A stretch of DNA of 14,329 bases from NCBI GenBank assembly GCA_035763085.1, contig DASUBV010000131.1, positions 1-14,329 on the forward strand. The letters run 5' to 3'. The first letter of the stretch is position 1. Each line of letters begins with the position of its first letter. Shown piece by piece: positions 1-6,453 of this stretch. This DNA is from DASUBV01 sp035763085. Lineage in GTDB: Bacteria > Actinomycetota > Actinomycetes > Streptosporangiales > Streptosporangiaceae. The position numbers and the translations under genes were made by a program. The notes under the pieces are model-generated. The model ran no database searches. It had not been told where the DNA came from and saw only the letters and a list, made by a program, of their open reading frames with translations.

Positions 1-929
1 CGGGCCGGCGGCAGCAGCGCCAGGGCCAGCACGACAGCGAGGAACTGCGCCAGGCACGCGATGGACAGGCCGCGCGCCCCGGCGAGACCGGCCGCGCCCG
101 TGCTGGCGGTGACGGGGGCGCTGCCGGGGACATGCCGGGCCCGGGCACGCAGGCGGCACGACTCAGCCAGGAACCAGGCCCCCAGCCACACTGCGGAGAC
201 CGTGTAGACCCAGCCGCCGTAGGGCGCGAGGCCGAAAGTCGCCGCCACCATGATGGCGGAGTACCACCCGATGGTGCGCGCGGCGGCCGGCGTGACCGCC
301 GTCAGCGCGGGCGGCCGCGCGGCCGGCCAGCTGCTGCGGAACTCCATCGCCAGCGCCCACAGCCGGGGCGGCGCCCAGCAGAAGATCGCGGCGAGCAGGA
401 GGATCGCCAGCGGGCTGAGCGCGCCGGTGACCACGGACCAGCCGGTCAGCACGGGGAAGCAGGCGGCCGCGGCGCCGGTGACGGTGACGGCGATGGTGCC
501 GGACGGCGGCCCCCGCCTCGTCCGCAGCGTGCCGATGAGGACGAACATCGCGATGGCGGCGTCGGCCAGCGCCGCGGACAGCCAACTGGCCAGCACTCCC
601 AGCAGCACCGTGGCAGCCGCGCCGAGCGCGAGGCCGAGGATGACCGCCCCGGCCGGCCTGATGAGTGGCGGCCTGCCGCGCATGCCGCGGCCGGCGCAGG
701 AGGTGATGGTGCTCGCGCTGCCTGCCGCGAGAGCTTCCGCGCTCAGGGTGAGCAGCAGCGTCCGGGCCGGCGGCAGCCCGCGCTGCGCGACCAGCATGGC
801 GGGGATGGCCGTGACCAGGAGAAGCTCGATGATCCTCGGCTGGGTGAACGTGAGCAGGGCCAGCGAGAGATCTCGTGCCGACCGGCTACCTGCCCCGCCC
901 GCCGGGACCGCGCTCGTGGCTGTGCTCAC
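1..929 (-). CDS. CtaB/CyoE-like UbiA-family membrane protein, active-site motifs missing (3' end cut by window edge)
   Basis: The minus frame is open from GTG 929 to the window edge (309 codons, no stop). GGAGG lies about 6 nt before the GTG. Its helices match protoheme IX farnesyltransferase (heme O synthase) and the second copy at 12016-13119: residues 30-39 read QPRIIELLLV, 157-169 CFPVLTGWSVVTG, and 185-194 WAPPRLWALA. The final hydrophobic helix (about 288-307) is present, so only a few residues should be missing. The catalytic NxxxDxxxD segment of the normal copy is replaced here by TITSCAGRGMRG and is about 14 residues shorter. The second motif (RDDY then PMLPVV) has become RSSW then PALTAV, and the KRRTASN loop is lost. 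The family assignment is firm. Heme O synthase activity is doubtful, and a pseudoenzyme or a slowly decaying gene are both possible. It is divergent from the two-component genes. Confidence 0.85.
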   Translation of the reverse strand, partial: MSTATSAVPAGGAGSRSARDLSLALLTFTQPRIIELLLVTAIPAMLVAQRGLPPARTLLLTLSAEALAAGSASTITSCAGRGMRGRPPLIRPAGAVILGLALGAAATVLLGVLASWLSAALADAAIAMFVLIGTLRTRRGPPSGTIAVTVTGAAAACFPVLTGWSVVTGALSPLAILLLAAIFCWAPPRLWALAMEFRSSWPAARPPALTAVTPAAARTIGWYSAIMVAATFGLAPYGGWVYTVSAVWLGAWFLAESCRLRARARHVPGSAPVTASTGAAGLAGARGLSIACLAQFLAVVLALALLPPA

Positions 930-1153
930 CGGGGCCTCCGCAGTTCGCCGATCGCGGTGCGCGCCCGCCCGCCGGGCTCAGCCAGATCCCTCCGCCACAG
1001 CGCTCCGGCATCATTGCAGCACAAGCGCCGCGCCTTAGCCAGTGCCCGGCACAGTGCAGCCGCCGGCCGCCGCCTGCCCGTCAGCGGCCGGCAGCGCTGG
1101 CTGCGCGGCCGCCCGGAACCGCGGCCAGCACGAGCGCGCCGGCCATCTGAATG

Positions 1154-1180
1154 GGGTTTCCCGCGCCGGGAGGAAATCCC
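1154..1180. promoter_or_regulatory. Imperfect inverted repeat upstream of the response regulator
   Basis: The left arm GGGTTTCC (1154-1161) can pair with GGAAATCCC (1172-1180) with one bulged base, around a GC-rich loop. It ends about 20 bp before the TATAAT box, where an activator site or operator would lie. Its role is inferred; autoregulation by the adjacent OmpR-type regulator is one possibility. Confidence 0.3.
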
Positions 1181-1206
1181 TTCAAAATCCAAATTCACGG
1201 TATAAT
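1178..1206 (+). promoter_or_regulatory. Putative promoter of the two-component operon
   Basis: A perfect TATAAT hexamer is at 1201-1206, in an A/T-rich patch unusual for this window. A poor -35 candidate (CCCTTC, 1178-1183) sits 17 bp upstream; TTCAAA at 1181-1186 is an alternative with short spacing. The start of the response regulator is 56 nt downstream. A short dyad, ATCCT at 1205-1209 and AGGAT at 1215-1219, overlaps the -10/start region and could be an operator. Confidence 0.5.
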
Positions 1207-1261
1207 CCTCGCAAAGGATCGGTATAGTTCCAGCAAAGCCTGCGTCCCGCCGGAGCTGAAG

Positions 1262-1927
1262 ATGGGCGACCGCGTTCTCGCTATCGATGACGAACCAGGC
1301 GTGCTCCGGCTTATTGCCCGCGCGCTGCGCAACGAAGGTATTGAGGCCGACACGGCGACCAACGGCGAGGACGGCCTGCGGCTGGCGCTCCGGGGTTCTT
1401 ACGATGTCGTCATCCTGGACCTGCTCATGCCGGGCACCGACGGCTTGTCGGTGCTGCGCCGCCTTATGCGGCTGCGGCCGGGCCAGGGGCTTATCGTCGT
1501 CTCCTGCCTGACCGACACGGCGTCGAAGGTGCGCTGCCTTGAGATGGGCGCCGATGACTACCTGCCCAAGCCGTTCGTGCTCGATGAGCTGCTGGCGCGA
1601 ATCAAGGTTCGCATCCGGGCCAAGAATGCCCCCAATCCGCACGTTCTCACCACTCCCAGGATTGTGCTGGACCCGGTGCGCCAAGAGGCGGATGCCGGGC
1701 ACGGGTACGTCCGGCTGACCCGCCGCGAGTCGATGCTGCTGGCCGAGCTCATGCAGCATGCGGGCAGCACGGTCTCCAAGGAGCGCCTGCTGTCGTCGGT
1801 CTGGGGGTACAGCTTCCACCCGGAATCGAACGTGGTGGACGTCTACGTCCGGCGGCTGCGGACAAAGCTGGAACAAGACGTGATCGCCACTGTCCGCGGC
1901 GTGGGCTACAGGGTTGACATTGACTGA
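1262..1927 (+). CDS. OmpR/PhoP-type response regulator
   Basis: This 221-residue protein is a DNA-binding response regulator. The receiver domain (about 3-118) has the acidic pair D9-D10, phospho-acceptor D53 in VVILDLLMPGTDG, S81 at the Thr/Ser switch position, and K103 in the YLPKPF motif. A winged-helix trans_reg_C domain follows (about 126-219), with the typical ending VVDVYVRRLRTKL and VRGVGYRV. I chose ATG 1262 because GGAG lies 6 nt upstream and the receiver fold begins immediately; an in-frame upstream ATG at 1151 would add 37 residues unlike the family and would span the predicted promoter. Its 3' end overlaps the histidine kinase start, so the two form an operon. Targets are unknown; the adjacent oxidase locus is a plausible regulon by position only. 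Confidence 0.93.
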   Translation: MGDRVLAIDDEPGVLRLIARALRNEGIEADTATNGEDGLRLALRGSYDVVILDLLMPGTDGLSVLRRLMRLRPGQGLIVVSCLTDTASKVRCLEMGADDYLPKPFVLDELLARIKVRIRAKNAPNPHVLTTPRIVLDPVRQEADAGHGYVRLTRRESMLLAELMQHAGSTVSKERLLSSVWGYSFHPESNVVDVYVRRLRTKLEQDVIATVRGVGYRVDID

Positions 1928-2993
1928 GCGGATCGGCCAGGCATGGCGGCAGTACTGGGTCGAGATCTGCTGGTGGATCTTCGTCATGCTCAATGTGGCC
2001 GGGATCCTGATGTTCCGCGAGTGGGCGACTGTTCCCTTCCACTTCATCTGGATCAGCCTCTCGCTGCTTTACGGCGCCCGGGTCTGGGGACTGCGCGCTA
2101 CGTCGATATCGCTCACCGTGATCATTATCGTGACGGGTGTGAGCCTGGGCGCCGATATCATTTCCGGCGATCAGGCGGTCGATGAGCTGACCGAGATCCC
2201 GCTGATGTCCGCGGTATTCGCAGCCATGGTGGTATTCGTGCGGCGCAGCGTCGCGGCCAGGGAGGAAATCAGGCGGCTCTACAAGATTAATGTCGGGCAG
2301 CTGGAATACGTGCGCTACCTGATCCGGCACGCATCCCACATCGTGCGCACGCCGCTCACTATTGCCCTCGGCCACGCGGAAATCCTGCAGCGCACGACGC
2401 CTGACGTGACCGCCGCCAGCGACGCGCAGGTCGTGATCGATGAGCTCATGCGGCTCAAGCAGGCCACCGACCGGCTGCTGGAGCTCGCCACCAGCCAGGA
2501 GTCCGGCTTCGTGCGCCCGGTGGACACCCCGCTGCGGGCGGTCCTGGCGGATGTCTGTGACCGGTGGTCGGACAACGGGGTCCCGGTCTGCCTGGGCGAG
2601 GTCGACGACGCTGTCCTCCCGCTCGACGCTGACCGCCTGCAGGAAGCCCTGGACGAGCTCATCGGCAACGCCGCCGCCGGGGCCCCGCCGGCCGGCGGCG
2701 CGCACATCGAGGTATCCGCGCGGCAGTGCGGCGACCGCCAGGTGGTGGCGGTTGCCGACCGCGGCCCCGGCATCACCGAGGATCCGCACAAGCCGATCTT
2801 CGACCGGTTCAGCCGGGCGGACGGCAATGGCCGGCGGGGGGCACGCCTCGGGCTCGCGATCGTGCGGGCGATCGCCGAGGCGCACGGCGGCTCGCTGGAC
2901 ATCCGCGGCCGGCCCGGCGGCGGTGCCGTGGTCGAGTTCGCGCTCCCGCTGCAGGCTCAGGACGGGCATCCGCCGCCCGGCTGGCCGCGGTGA
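1914..2993 (+). CDS. Membrane sensor histidine kinase
   Basis: This is the 359-residue partner kinase of the preceding regulator. Roughly four hydrophobic segments occupy residues 15-110 with short connecting loops, so there is no sizeable extracytoplasmic sensor domain. The dimerisation/phospho-acceptor region has H142 in SHIVRTPLTI. The ATPase domain shows the N box (DELIGNAAA, N252), G1 (DRGPGI, D282), the F box (FDRFSR) and a G2-like GARLGLAIV at 309-317. The start is a TTG: 1914 overlaps the regulator by 14 nt, and TTG 1920 would overlap by 8 nt; the next in-frame ATG (1986) would remove the first helix. It ends 29 bp from the convergent copCD gene. With no periplasmic domain, a signal within the membrane (redox, quinone, membrane state) is likely, but this is inference. 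Confidence 0.9.
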   Translation: MTLTERIGQAWRQYWVEICWWIFVMLNVAGILMFREWATVPFHFIWISLSLLYGARVWGLRATSISLTVIIIVTGVSLGADIISGDQAVDELTEIPLMSAVFAAMVVFVRRSVAAREEIRRLYKINVGQLEYVRYLIRHASHIVRTPLTIALGHAEILQRTTPDVTAASDAQVVIDELMRLKQATDRLLELATSQESGFVRPVDTPLRAVLADVCDRWSDNGVPVCLGEVDDAVLPLDADRLQEALDELIGNAAAGAPPAGGAHIEVSARQCGDRQVVAVADRGPGITEDPHKPIFDRFSRADGNGRRGARLGLAIVRAIAEAHGGSLDIRGRPGGGAVVEFALPLQAQDGHPPPGWPR

Positions 2994-3022
2994 CCGCTGC
3001 CCCCCGGTGCCGGGCACGGCTG

Positions 3023-5089
3023 TCACCCCGGCCGCCGGGGAATGCCGCCGGGCTGGTTGAACCCGGAGAAGCGGTCGTTCATGAAGTGGTTGGTCGCCCA
3101 CATCTGCGAGCGCAGCACGAGGCCGGTCTTCTGGTCCACGTACAGCGTGAACCAGACGGCGTCCGGGTCGCTGCCGTGCCCGGCGAACACCGACACCATC
3201 GTCACGGGCGTGCCCGCCACGCTCCCGGTCCCGAGGATGCGGGCATCGCCGAACGGCACGAACGGATCCCACGGGAAGTAGGGCACCGGGGCGAGGGTCC
3301 CTCGTGACCTCAGCCGCCACGGCGTGCCCGGCTTCGTGACGACGTAGACCGACCTGCCGAGCCAGAGCGTCTGCTGCACGCCGTCGCCATACCAGGTGCG
3401 CAGCCACATCCGGTGCGGGCGCGCGTAGGAGTAGGCGCTGCGGATACCCGACAGGTCCTCCGCCACGCGGTAGCTGCGCAGGCTGTTCATCCGCGCGGCC
3501 GCGGACCGGGCCAGGACGGTCCCGTCCCCGGCCGGCAGCGAGGGAAGGTCGAACACTGCCGTCCCGCCGCCCCGGCCGCCCACGGCGACGGCCACCCGCT
3601 CCCCGCCGCGCAGGTCCACGCGCGCCGACCGGCAGGACGCGCCGCACGACGACAGGGCATGCCACTGCCCCTGCACCTGGATACGTGCCGGGGAGGCCGC
3701 GGTGGCCGGGCTGGCGAGGTAGGCACGGACAGTGTTGCTGCCCGGCCGGCCCGGGTGCACGCTCAGGCCGACCATCACCTGGCCGGCCCGGCCGCCCATG
3801 GTGAGATCGCCGGGCAAGGGCAGCGGCGATGCCGGCCCGGCGGCGGAGGCGGGAACCGCGGGCTGCGCCGCCTCGCGCGCCTCCTTCGGCACCACCGGGT
3901 AGGCCGCCAGGGCCGCGGCGGCCGCGACCACGACGACCGCCAGTGCTGCCTCGGCCCGCACGCTCACCCGGATCCGCCGCCAGGCCAGCACCGACAGCGG
4001 GACCATGGCGGCCACCGCGACTGCCTTCGCGACCAGGGTCAGGCCGTACGGGGTGCTCAGCACCTGGCCGGGGCTGCCGAGCAGCTGAATGGCCTGCACG
4101 GCGCCCAGCAGCACCGACACCGCAAAGGCCCAGGGCGCCACCGTGCTGAACCGCGCCAGCACCTCGCGTCCCGCGGCCTGCCAGCGGCCGGTCACCCGCA
4201 GCAGTGCCAGCGCCATGATCCCGCCGGCCCAGACCCCGGCCGCGGCCAGGTGGCCCGCGTTCACCGCGATGCCCTGCCAGGCAGGCTCCACATCCGCGCC
4301 ATGGCCAGCGACCGCGACCGCCACGACGATGCCGGCCAGCAGCACGGGCGACATCCGCCCCCGGACGATGGCCACCTCGGCCACCGCCGCCTCCAGCGCC
4401 AGGCGCGCCACCCGGGCCCAGCCGGTCACCCCGTTCGTCAGGTAGTCGATGATCCCGGCGGCGGAGAAGCCGGAACTGGCCAGCAGCGACTCGGCGGCGA
4501 CCACGGCCACGCCGCTGACCAGCAGCGCATCCGCGGCCAGTATCACCAGCAAGCGCAGCGGCAGGTCGCGGCGCAAGATCCCCAGCAGGGCGAGCCCGCA
4601 GGCGAGCAGCAGCAGGGCATACTCAATCCCGCGCAGGATGGCCACGATCACGTCCGGCGCTGCCGGCCCCTGCGCGGTGGTCCCGGCGGGCTCGGCTGCC
4701 ATGGCGGGCGATACCCCGACGCCGAACTGGTACGACCCGCTGATCGTGTGCCCGTCGATCACGCTGACGGTCTTCCAGTCCACCTGGTAGATGCCCGTCG
4801 CGGTGCCGGTCAGCGGCACCCTGATGGTCTTGCCGGACACCGTGCCGCGAAACTGCCTGCCCGCGGGGTCGGTGACGGTGGTGCCGGACAGCCGGGCGAC
4901 CAGCGGCTCGTCGAAGACGATGACCACCACGGCCGGCGCGCTGCCCAGGCGGGCACCCGGCGCCGGCGAGGCCGAGACCGGCACGGCGTGCGCGGCGGCC
5001 GCCGCCGGCGCCAGCAGCTGCAGCGCCGCTGCCGCCAGCAGCGCCCCGGCCAGCCGCGCCGGCCAGCCGCGGGCAGGCCCCGGCCTCAC
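3023..5089 (-). CDS. CopC-CopD fusion copper-handling membrane protein with extra C-terminal domain
   Basis: GTG 5089 is chosen because it overlaps the stop of the small upstream gene as GTGA and puts a signal peptide (about 1-33) at the N-terminus; longer frames run through that gene. The mature protein would begin with H34 (HAVPVSASPAPG), the N-terminal Cu(II)-binding His of CopC, followed by FDEPL (E61) and IDGH (H114). A CopD domain of about eight to nine helices spans about 147-398, with H263 and HLAAAGVWAGG (H280). A periplasmic stretch follows (about 430-525), resembling the C-terminal part of YcnJ-type proteins, then a further domain of about 160 residues rich in Trp and Tyr (MWLRTWYGDG, PYFPWDPF) that I think is LolA/LppX-like but cannot confirm. 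It probably imports or delivers copper for the oxidase encoded upstream in the same operon. Confidence 0.88.
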   Translation of the reverse strand: MRPGPARGWPARLAGALLAAAALQLLAPAAAAAHAVPVSASPAPGARLGSAPAVVVIVFDEPLVARLSGTTVTDPAGRQFRGTVSGKTIRVPLTGTATGIYQVDWKTVSVIDGHTISGSYQFGVGVSPAMAAEPAGTTAQGPAAPDVIVAILRGIEYALLLLACGLALLGILRRDLPLRLLVILAADALLVSGVAVVAAESLLASSGFSAAGIIDYLTNGVTGWARVARLALEAAVAEVAIVRGRMSPVLLAGIVVAVAVAGHGADVEPAWQGIAVNAGHLAAAGVWAGGIMALALLRVTGRWQAAGREVLARFSTVAPWAFAVSVLLGAVQAIQLLGSPGQVLSTPYGLTLVAKAVAVAAMVPLSVLAWRRIRVSVRAEAALAVVVVAAAAALAAYPVVPKEAREAAQPAVPASAAGPASPLPLPGDLTMGGRAGQVMVGLSVHPGRPGSNTVRAYLASPATAASPARIQVQGQWHALSSCGASCRSARVDLRGGERVAVAVGGRGGGTAVFDLPSLPAGDGTVLARSAAARMNSLRSYRVAEDLSGIRSAYSYARPHRMWLRTWYGDGVQQTLWLGRSVYVVTKPGTPWRLRSRGTLAPVPYFPWDPFVPFGDARILGTGSVAGTPVTMVSVFAGHGSDPDAVWFTLYVDQKTGLVLRSQMWATNHFMNDRFSGFNQPGGIPRRPG

Positions 5090-5298
5090 CGCAGCACGAA
5101 CGCCAGGACTCCCAGCACCGCCAGCGTCACCAGGACCGCGGCGAACACGATCGCGTGATACTGCGCGGGGCTCGGCTCGGGCAGCCCGGCCGGGTTGCAC
5201 TCCTTGCACACCGACCGGCCGTACATGACCGTCTTGCCGCACCGCAGGCACTGGTCGTAGGAGCGCCGCTTCATGGCCACCATTCCCCTGCGGTCCAT
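5086..5298 (-). CDS. Small zinc-ribbon protein with C-terminal membrane helix
   Basis: This 70-residue protein carries two CxxC pairs (C17/C20 in CLRCGK and C31/C34 in CKEC), the pattern of a short zinc ribbon, then a Pro-rich linker and one hydrophobic helix (about 49-69) ending at the last residue. The start ATG 5298 overlaps the ctaF stop as TGATG; GTG 5301 and ATG 5274 (MKRRSYDQ) are alternatives. The stop overlaps the copCD start as GTGA. Such tight coupling on both sides supports a real gene. The positive N-terminus suggests a cytoplasmic ribbon anchored by a tail. I do not recognise a named family. A role in oxidase assembly or copper handling is inferred from position; the cysteines could bind Cu(I) rather than zinc. 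Confidence 0.8.
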   Translation of the reverse strand: MDRRGMVAMKRRSYDQCLRCGKTVMYGRSVCKECNPAGLPEPSPAQYHAIVFAAVLVTLAVLGVLAFVLR

Positions 5299-5744
5299 CA
5301 CTGCCCCGCTCCGGGATGCGCGTCGCCGTGCGCCGCCTGCGCGGTCACGGCATGATCATGGTGACGCCATTGCCGGCGCACATCAAGGCTCCAGCCGGCG
5401 AGCGCGGCAACCAGCAGGACGCCGCCGCCGGCCAGCGCCCAGCGCGACTCCACCGCCCCGATCACCAGCCCGATCATGGACAGGGCGAAGATCAGCGGCC
5501 AGATCGTCGGCGCCACGTGCGGCTCGGTGTCGCCCGCCGCCACCGCGCCGGCCGACTGCGCGGCCACGGCTGTGCGGGCCCGCTGGACGGCCCGGGTGAG
5601 ATACGTGCCGGCCAGCAGGGCGCCGCCCGCCACCGTGAGCATCAGGGCGAGGCCCTCGTACTCACGGGCAATCAGCCCGTAGGCGACGCCGGCCACGATC
5701 AGGAACGCGCCGAGGGCCATGCCGATCCGCGAGAACAGGGTCAT
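5298..5744 (-). CDS. ctaF: Cytochrome c oxidase subunit IV, actinobacterial type
   Basis: This 148-residue membrane protein follows ctaE and matches the actinobacterial CtaF layout: two N-terminal helices (about 8-25 and 31-50), a hydrophilic linker with EPHVAPTIWP, and two more helices (about 81-98 and 103-119), then a His-rich cytoplasmic tail (RHHDHA, residues 127-132). GGAGGAGG lies about 5 nt before ATG 5744, a strong ribosome site. CtaF stabilises the oxidase rather than carrying redox centres. It is separated from ctaE by 85 nt and overlaps the next small gene by one base. The His-rich tail might bind metal, but this is only suggestive. Confidence 0.88.
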   Translation of the reverse strand: MTLFSRIGMALGAFLIVAGVAYGLIAREYEGLALMLTVAGGALLAGTYLTRAVQRARTAVAAQSAGAVAAGDTEPHVAPTIWPLIFALSMIGLVIGAVESRWALAGGGVLLVAALAGWSLDVRRQWRHHDHAVTAQAAHGDAHPGAGQ

Positions 5745-5829
5745 CTGCCGCCTCCTCCGCCGGGCCAGCTGCCCGGATCCGGGCGCCGTGCCGGCCGGCC
5801 CGCTGCCCCGCCTGCCGCGCCTGCGCCGC

Positions 5830-6453
5830 TCACCGGATCGCCCCGAGGTAGAGGATGGCGTAGATCACGACGCCGAGGCCGACCACGAAATACCAGTAGA
5901 TCGCCGCGGCCTGCACCGGGTCGCGGCGCAGGGCCAGCTCCCCCGACGACGCCCTGGCCACCACCACGGCGAGCAGCGCCGCGCCGCCGACGACATGAGC
6001 CAGCTCCAGGCCGGTGATGACGTAGAACAGGGACTCGTAGATGCCCTGGCCGACGCCGAAGGGGATGCTGGCGTAGCCGACCGCCAGCAGCACGCCGAAG
6101 ATCACCGCCCCGGCCAGTCCCGCGGCCAGCCAGAGCGTGACGCCGCGGTGGTACTCCGGGCGCCTGGCCAGGCGCATGGCCTGGCCGATGACGCCCCCGC
6201 TGGCCAGCAGCACCAGGACTCCGATGGTCGGCAGGACGAGCGAGGGGCCGGTGATCCCGGCGGGCGGCCAGACCCGGACCGCCGCGTAGGAGACGGCATA
6301 GATGCCCAGGAAGGCCGCGAAGAACACGCCCTCTGAGGCCACGAACAAGACCATGCCCGTGACCGCCCCGCTGGCGCTGCGGACGGCCTGCCGGTCCAGC
6401 AGTTCCGGGTCGGGCCCCGCCGCTCCGCTGGCCACCTGCTCGCTTGCTGTCAT
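5830..6453 (-). CDS. ctaE: Cytochrome c oxidase subunit III
   Basis: This 207-residue protein has five predicted membrane helices, the short actinobacterial form of subunit III. The conserved Glu in helix III is E41 (FVASEGVFFAAF). The usual GxHxxHV element reads GLELAHVVGG, keeping only the second His. The ending (AAIYWYFVVGLGVVIYAILY) corresponds to the conserved last helix. ATG 6453 overlaps the ctaD stop as ATGA, so translation is coupled. Subunit III has no metal centre; it supports proton uptake into the D pathway and stabilises subunit I. The family call is secure. Confidence 0.94.
   Translation of the reverse strand: MTASEQVASGAAGPDPELLDRQAVRSASGAVTGMVLFVASEGVFFAAFLGIYAVSYAAVRVWPPAGITGPSLVLPTIGVLVLLASGGVIGQAMRLARRPEYHRGVTLWLAAGLAGAVIFGVLLAVGYASIPFGVGQGIYESLFYVITGLELAHVVGGAALLAVVVARASSGELALRRDPVQAAAIYWYFVVGLGVVIYAILYLGAIR

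Larger units (their letters stand above)
930..1261. other. Divergent intergenic region, 332 bp, no gene seen
   Basis: This gap separates the minus-strand ctaB-like gene from the plus-strand response regulator. The part next to ctaB is GC-rich; about 1150-1235 is clearly richer in A+T and carries the promoter-like elements listed separately. Frames open across it run into neighbouring genes in the wrong phase and show no recognisable protein. I saw no tRNA or riboswitch-like structure. Transcription must start in both directions from here. Confidence 0.6.

Noticed and set aside
1..929. Calling the ctaB-like gene a pseudogene
   Set aside because: No stop or frameshift in 309 codons and helices are well kept; pseudoenzyme is the more careful description.
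926..2047. Long minus-strand open frame opposite the response regulator
   Set aside because: Arises from high GC on the strand opposite a clear gene; composition is His/Arg/Gln-rich and matches no family.
3002..3040. Terminator between the kinase and copCD
   Set aside because: GTGCC/GGCAC arms have a one-base gap and cannot form a good hairpin; wider pairings would lie within the copCD coding end.
3413..5158. 581-codon plus-strand open frame
   Set aside because: Antisense to copCD; Gly/Arg/His-rich low-complexity translation with no domains.
5090..5251. Upstream extension of copCD to a start at 5251
   Set aside because: It would overlap nearly all of the zinc-ribbon gene and add 54 residues ahead of an obvious signal peptide.
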